DNA of 64,000 nucleotides from Aquatica leii. Lineage: Eukaryota > Arthropoda > Insecta > Coleoptera > Lampyridae. Of the stretch, positions 60,043 through 64,000 are shown one piece after another. The notes under the pieces were generated by a model. It was given only the letters and a program-made list of their open reading frames with translations, did not search any database and was not told the DNA's origin. The first letter of the stretch is position 1; each line of letters starts with the position of its first letter. The stretch spans positions 231,220,532 to 231,284,531 of the forward strand of contig CM069432.1 of assembly GCA_035610365.1 (NCBI GenBank), in the 5' to 3' direction. A program made the translations under genes and the position numbers.

Positions 60043-60889
60043 ATATACTATTTACATTAGAGAACAAAGAACAATATTTGAATTAAACATATTAGAAATA
60101 AAACAGGATTTAAAATAAAATATTAGGGTGCCAACCACCTTTAAATTGGTGATAAAAACGTAAAATCTCACATCTAATTATTAATTGCTATTAAATGCAA
60201 AAATAGTAAACGGTTAATTTGTTATGAGTATGATTCCCGAAAGGTTTTAAACAACACAATTTAATTACTTGAATTCAAAACGTAACAGGTAGTATTAATT
60301 CCAGTTGACTCACCACATGATATGACGTTATCGTATATCTTCTATTTTTAGCACATTCTTGGTTGAAGTGATAAGATTCGTCCAAACGAATGTAAATTTC
60401 CAAACACAACAACAAGCAAAAACCAATGTATAATAAACTCCAATAACGAAAAATCCAGTAATTAAACGACAAAACCAAAATAAAAGATCCAGTAAATCCA
60501 AAAAAGTAAAAGACTTTAAATATAAATAATTAGAATGGTTTTTTAAATGACATGATGTACTCACGCTGCATTTACAACAACGGCCTTCAAAATAAATTCC
60601 TTTGTCTAACTATTGCGTAACATTTTGAAATCACAATAATTAGATGGAATGAATAAAAATCAAATTGTATTGGTTTTTACGCCATAATCAAGAAAATGTG
60701 TCTTCCCCGCATCACTACGACACGCACGGCCAAGCGTGGCCCAAGCGGAAGTGCAAGCTTAAGCTAATACTCAAGTCGGTTAAAACAACGCGACGTTGCC
60801 AAACTGAATAAATTTACGTGCAATATTAGTTGCAGAAAATAAACGAATGTAAAATTGAATTTTAATTGTAATGAACTCTAACGGGACGT
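60043..60889. other. Unassigned; a minus frame with two hydrophobic stretches
   Basis: An open minus frame of about 90 codons (60328-60605) includes KGIYFEGRCCKCS and the hydrophobic runs LLDLLFWFCRLITGFFVIGV and LVFACCCVWKF. It is not recognised. 60680-60800 is less AT-rich (ggcccaagcggaagtgcaag) without visible coding. Confidence 0.25.
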
Positions 60890-61292
60890 TACAATTTGTT
60901 AGTATTTTTGCAATGGTTGGTACTATACCATCCATCACGTGCATTCCTTTTAATACACTTTTTTCAAAATCTTTAATATTCTGCTTCTTTTTCTGTTTAG
61001 AAATTGTTTTTCTCGGCGACGAAAATTTTGAAACTTCACCTGCATAATTACAATATATTATAGTTAATTAAAATTTAATAACAATTGTTATTACCTGCAC
61101 TAAGTTTTTGTTTTTCATTCATAATTTATTGGATACTTCTTTCGAAAATACCTACAGCTGTTGGAACCCGTTACTTTACAAGGTAAAGCGGTATTGTAAC
61201 GTCTCCTGCTTCAGCTTCTTGTGTCATAAACGCATACACGTTAGGAATTATTTCACGGTTTTGACTGCTAACAGCGTGTCTAAGTAATTTGC
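60890..61292 (-). pseudogene. Transposase N-terminus with in-frame intron
   Basis: Exon 1 (61292 to 61095, minus) reads KLLRHAVSSQNREIIPNVYA, FMTQEAEAGDV, then RVPTAVGIFERSIQ and MNEKQKLSAG. A consensus donor (GCAG/GTAATA) and acceptor (TATGCAG/GTGAAG) bound a 55-base intron, 61040-61094. Exon 2 continues in phase: GEVSKFSSPRKTISKQKKKQ, then NIKDFEKSVLKG. Segments like SSQ.REII.NVY.FM..EAE.G, R.A.ATGVS.R.I..I..E and FS.PRK...... occur at the N-terminus of insect IS630/Tc1-type DDE proteins (recollection). Two in-frame stops lie in exon 1, and no catalytic domain follows. It is a remnant that still shows its splice signals. Confidence 0.5.
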
Positions 61293-61889
61293 TTTTAAAT
61301 TCCGTAGCTAAACATAAGCTTAGTAAGATAAAGATAAATTGTTTAAATTATTTGTTACCTATGAAATAATGAATCACGATGTATCTAGTTCTAAACTGTT
61401 TTACTCTCAAGAGAAATAACCAAAAGCATAAAACATAACGTAAGGAAATACAGGTTTGTATTAGAGCTACTGTATGCTAAGAACGCCAAACCGAAATAAT
61501 CGTATTCTAAAAGCGTTTTTATTTGCACTGCTACTTCAGTTCAGTTATTAAACCGTGTTCTCTATTGCACGAATGTTGTACAGTGGTTTTTTAATTTGTG
61601 TTTACACGACTAGTTTGGTTACACAGATCTCAGAGTTGTCATAATCGATATTTTTGTTGAAACCGATTTCCTAACCCTACTAATTAAAGTGTTACGTGAT
61701 AAGTGTTTTGGTGTGATTTTCGTACCGTATAAGTTTTGTCTGGAACAATCACTTTTCCCTATATCAAGAGTGGTGGCTGTGAATTGGGGTAAAACAATTT
61801 TTCCGGTGCTTGTAATACGGTAATCATCTTACGTACACGCCTGGCGAGGCTTTCATCTCTAAATATTTACGCGCATACACATTATAAAT
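61293..61889. other. No recognisable feature
   Basis: AT-rich sequence; no motif or repeat recognised. Confidence 0.4.
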
Positions 61890-62660
61890 GGGTCTAGTAC
61901 TTTTGCTGTTTATGTGAAAGTCTTTCTGAGGTAAGTAAGTCACAAATAACATCGCAGTAGTTAAAATGGCGTATCACAGAGTAGTTTACAAACATACAGA
62001 TTGAAAGAAATTGTTGATACAGATAGATCGGTTGAAAAGACGAGTATGTTTTATTAATTGTTGAAGATATATGAGTCCTAAACCTCAGATTAACATCCAA
62101 GATTAACCCTAAGTTTTTTCCTTTATGTTAGAATACAAAAACATTATCATCTAGGTTGATAGAAATGTTAGTTTTGAGGAATTTTCTCACGGCATTTCCA
62201 CAAAACAAGAGAACAGAAGATTTTGTCGGATTTATGCTAAAGCAGTGGTCATCTGTGAAAGATTTGAAAGATCAGTGATTATGCACTGTTGATCTCTTAA
62301 GTAGTCACATGTTTTAAACAAAATCTATAATTGTAAGCATAAAGTGAAACTTACATGAGTTTAGGCATTGGAAAGTATTATACGTATAAATAAAAAATAG
62401 CAAAGGTTCAATGACAGAGCCTTGGACAACTTATCAGAAACTCTGCACATTGAGATCTATTACCTAAAAATTGCTTAACGAAAGTTAGAAAGCAATAGAT
62501 TATAGTTGATAGTATCAAAGGCTTTCGAGAAATCAAGTAACATTAAAGCAGTAATAAAACCAGAATTTAAAACCGCAATTATATATCAGTGACAGAAATT
62601 AACGCTGACGCACTATATCCCGATCTAAAACCAGACTGCACTGATGGGAAAATATTGAAT
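61890..62660 (-). mobile_element. Decayed LINE reverse transcriptase (CR1/Jockey-like)
   Basis: The minus strand gives, in order, QSGFRSGYSASALISVTD (near 62590-62640), FLGNRSQCAEFLISC (near 62450), a region fitting the YxDD surroundings (SLYAYNYRF near 62350), and at 61894-62100 MDVNLRFRTHISSTINKTYS, then FLSICMFVNYSVIRHFNYCD. These follow the non-LTR RT order: QxGFRxGxST..AL, YLxxRxQ, LYADD, LGVxxDxxLxFxxHI, and FDYCD at the C-terminal end. Stops and shifts are frequent and the YADD catalytic Asp pair is degraded. Only the RT part remains; no endonuclease or poly(A) tail was identified. Confidence 0.65.
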
Positions 62661-62944
62661 TTGGTAAGATAAGCATTAATTTGCTTTGCAACTACATATT
62701 TTCTTTCAGATATCTAAAAATGTTGATTTCAATTTTTTTATATTTCTAAGTAGTGTCAATAAAATAAAAATTTTCACTGAGTATAATTAAACTACTTACT
62801 ATTATTAAATTTTTACATTTTATTAAAAGTTGTATCATTACTTTTTGTATAAATTTGTTAAAATCTTCTAGTATAGTATATAAGTATAGATCTAAAAGAG
62901 TTTGCAATTTTTGATATTTTGATATGCTCATATTTTTGTATATA

Positions 62945-63593
62945 CAGGGTCTTTAAGCGCAACCCTCAAATTTATCTCAAAAACCATTTGGTCTAGCAAT
63001 ACGAAAAAAAAATTTCATAGACTAAATCACATATAGGGAGTTCACTGAAAATATTTTTATTTTTTAAAACCTTTTGGGGGCGGCGCAATCAGAGAGTGGT
63101 TACAAAAAATCGTAATTTGATTTTAAATGTAAAGATATTCATCATATCTAGTTTGAAAGCTTATGTAATTCAACATTAAAAGTGTCGATTACAAATGTTT
63201 TATTTCAAATAGTTTGTAACTATCAGATAGTACGGAAGATTCTACATTAGAAACAACCTATGGCACTTTTCTTAAAAATGTTCTTGTTAAATTGTTGACC
63301 CGTTTTAGTGAAGACGCGCAGCTGTTTGCAATTCTCTTTAAAAAATTAAATGAAAAGGGATAGTGTGCTTAGCATAGTTGTAAAGTACACGAATTAGCAA
63401 ATATACCATAAACATTTTTTTTAAATGAATATCTTTACATTTAAAATCATTGACAAAATGACGATTTTTGTAACCACCTCATAATTGCGTCGCCTCCAAA
63501 AGGTTTTCAAAAGTGAAAATATTTTCAGTGAACTCCCTATATGGGATTTAGTCTTTTTTTCCATTTGATGGCCGCGCTTAAGGAGTCACCCTG
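62945..63593. mobile_element. MITE-like Tc1/mariner-type element, TA flanks
   Basis: A 649-bp unit flanked by TA on both sides (62943-62944, 63594-63595). Termini are inverted: cagggtctttaagcgcaacc at the left, and cagggtgactccttaagcgc read inward from the right. Inverted similarity continues inward for about 200 bp, e.g. catatagggagttcactgaa versus ttcagtgaactccctatatg, and ttaaatgtaaagatattcat versus tgaatatctttacatttaaa. The centre is about 240 bp with no transposase. It is non-autonomous and probably moved by a Tc1/mariner-type transposase, given the TA duplication and CAGGGT ends. Confidence 0.75.
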
Positions 63594-63595
63594 TA

Positions 63596-64000
63596 TACGT
63601 ATGTGAACAAAACTCAACACAGAATAGATGATTCAGAAAGTTAACGGTTTATGATATTTCTGTTCTGTTTTCAAATATTTTTGTTAAATTGTTTGTCATA
63701 TGTATTCACAATGATTGTTAGGAAGCAAGTTGCTGCCTGCATTTTCACCAATCTTTCTAACTTCGGGTAGTGTACTATACATGAAAAATTACATAGTTCT
63801 ATTTAAATTTAATAAAACATGTAAGCGAAAGTTGACAATTTTAAATTTAATTTTCATTTGTCACATTAGCGGTGTTACCAACTACCACAAAATTCACTAA
63901 GTTTGAAACTACAGTTTTTTCATTCAAAAAAGGCATAAAGGGCGCAATCTCAAAAACATAAAAGAAATTTGCATTATAAAGGCTGTTTTGCACTTGTACT
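63596..64000. other. No recognisable feature
   Basis: AT-rich, with a 61-codon plus frame (63715-63900) that I do not recognise. Confidence 0.4.

Noticed and set aside
1-64000. tRNA, rRNA, CRISPR or bacterial operon features
   Set aside because: None seen. No clover-leaf box A/B pair was recognised by eye, and the sequence is eukaryotic in character.

Overview
The window looks like intergenic or intronic DNA from an arthropod, probably an insect. It is strongly AT-rich, has no operons or bacterial signals, and contains spliceosomal-type signals, a TATA/TCAGT-type core promoter with heat-shock elements, and many eukaryotic transposon remnants. I could identify no intact host protein-coding gene. 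No tRNA, rRNA or CRISPR array was seen. All family calls come from reading translated fragments by eye; no database was searched.

Layout. 0-5.7 kb: a foldback palindrome, a mariner/IS630-like transposase scrap, a THAP-domain exon fragment with a splice donor, and a Penelope-like element (PLE) fragment with inverted ends and a hammerhead-like motif. 7.0-8.2 kb: the best host regulatory candidate, with clustered heat-shock elements, TATA box and initiator, followed by a possible intron and a 29-codon ORF. 8.9-12 kb: two hAT-like scraps and a dispersed repeat. 13.8-14.9 kb: a possible short transcription unit. 15.7-16.6 kb: a long hairpin, then a MITE-like element with TTAT flanks. 17-24 kb: largely featureless. 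24-26.7 kb: a decayed piggyBac element split by a ~1.1 kb insert carrying a hAT tail. 27-30.6 kb: two PLE copies in opposite orientation, then an unnamed conserved protein fragment and a C2H2 finger fragment. 36-41.2 kb: hAT pieces on either side of a decayed piggyBac, which itself encloses a YqaJ-type nuclease fragment.

41.6-48.1 kb holds a Ty3/Gypsy-type LTR element on the minus strand with long LTRs (1.4 and 1.2 kb). It has recognisable gag and integrase zinc-binding parts, and I recognised no reverse transcriptase. 48.8-50 kb is a third piggyBac remnant. 53-53.9 kb is a DUF4817-type IS630/Tc1/mariner transposase remnant. 54.7-60.0 kb is a nearly whole Ty3/Gypsy element on the minus strand, with 361-bp LTRs, a tRNA-Lys-type primer site, a purine tract and a long pol. 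60.9-61.3 kb is a transposase N-terminus with an in-frame 55-bp intron. 61.9-62.7 kb is a decayed LINE reverse transcriptase, and 62.9-63.6 kb is a MITE-like element with TA flanks.

The parts do not form a pathway. The window reads as a transposon graveyard with layered insertions: old, decayed hAT, piggyBac, PLE and LINE copies, two young LTR elements on top, and one heat-shock-type promoter that may belong to a real, possibly non-coding, host transcript.
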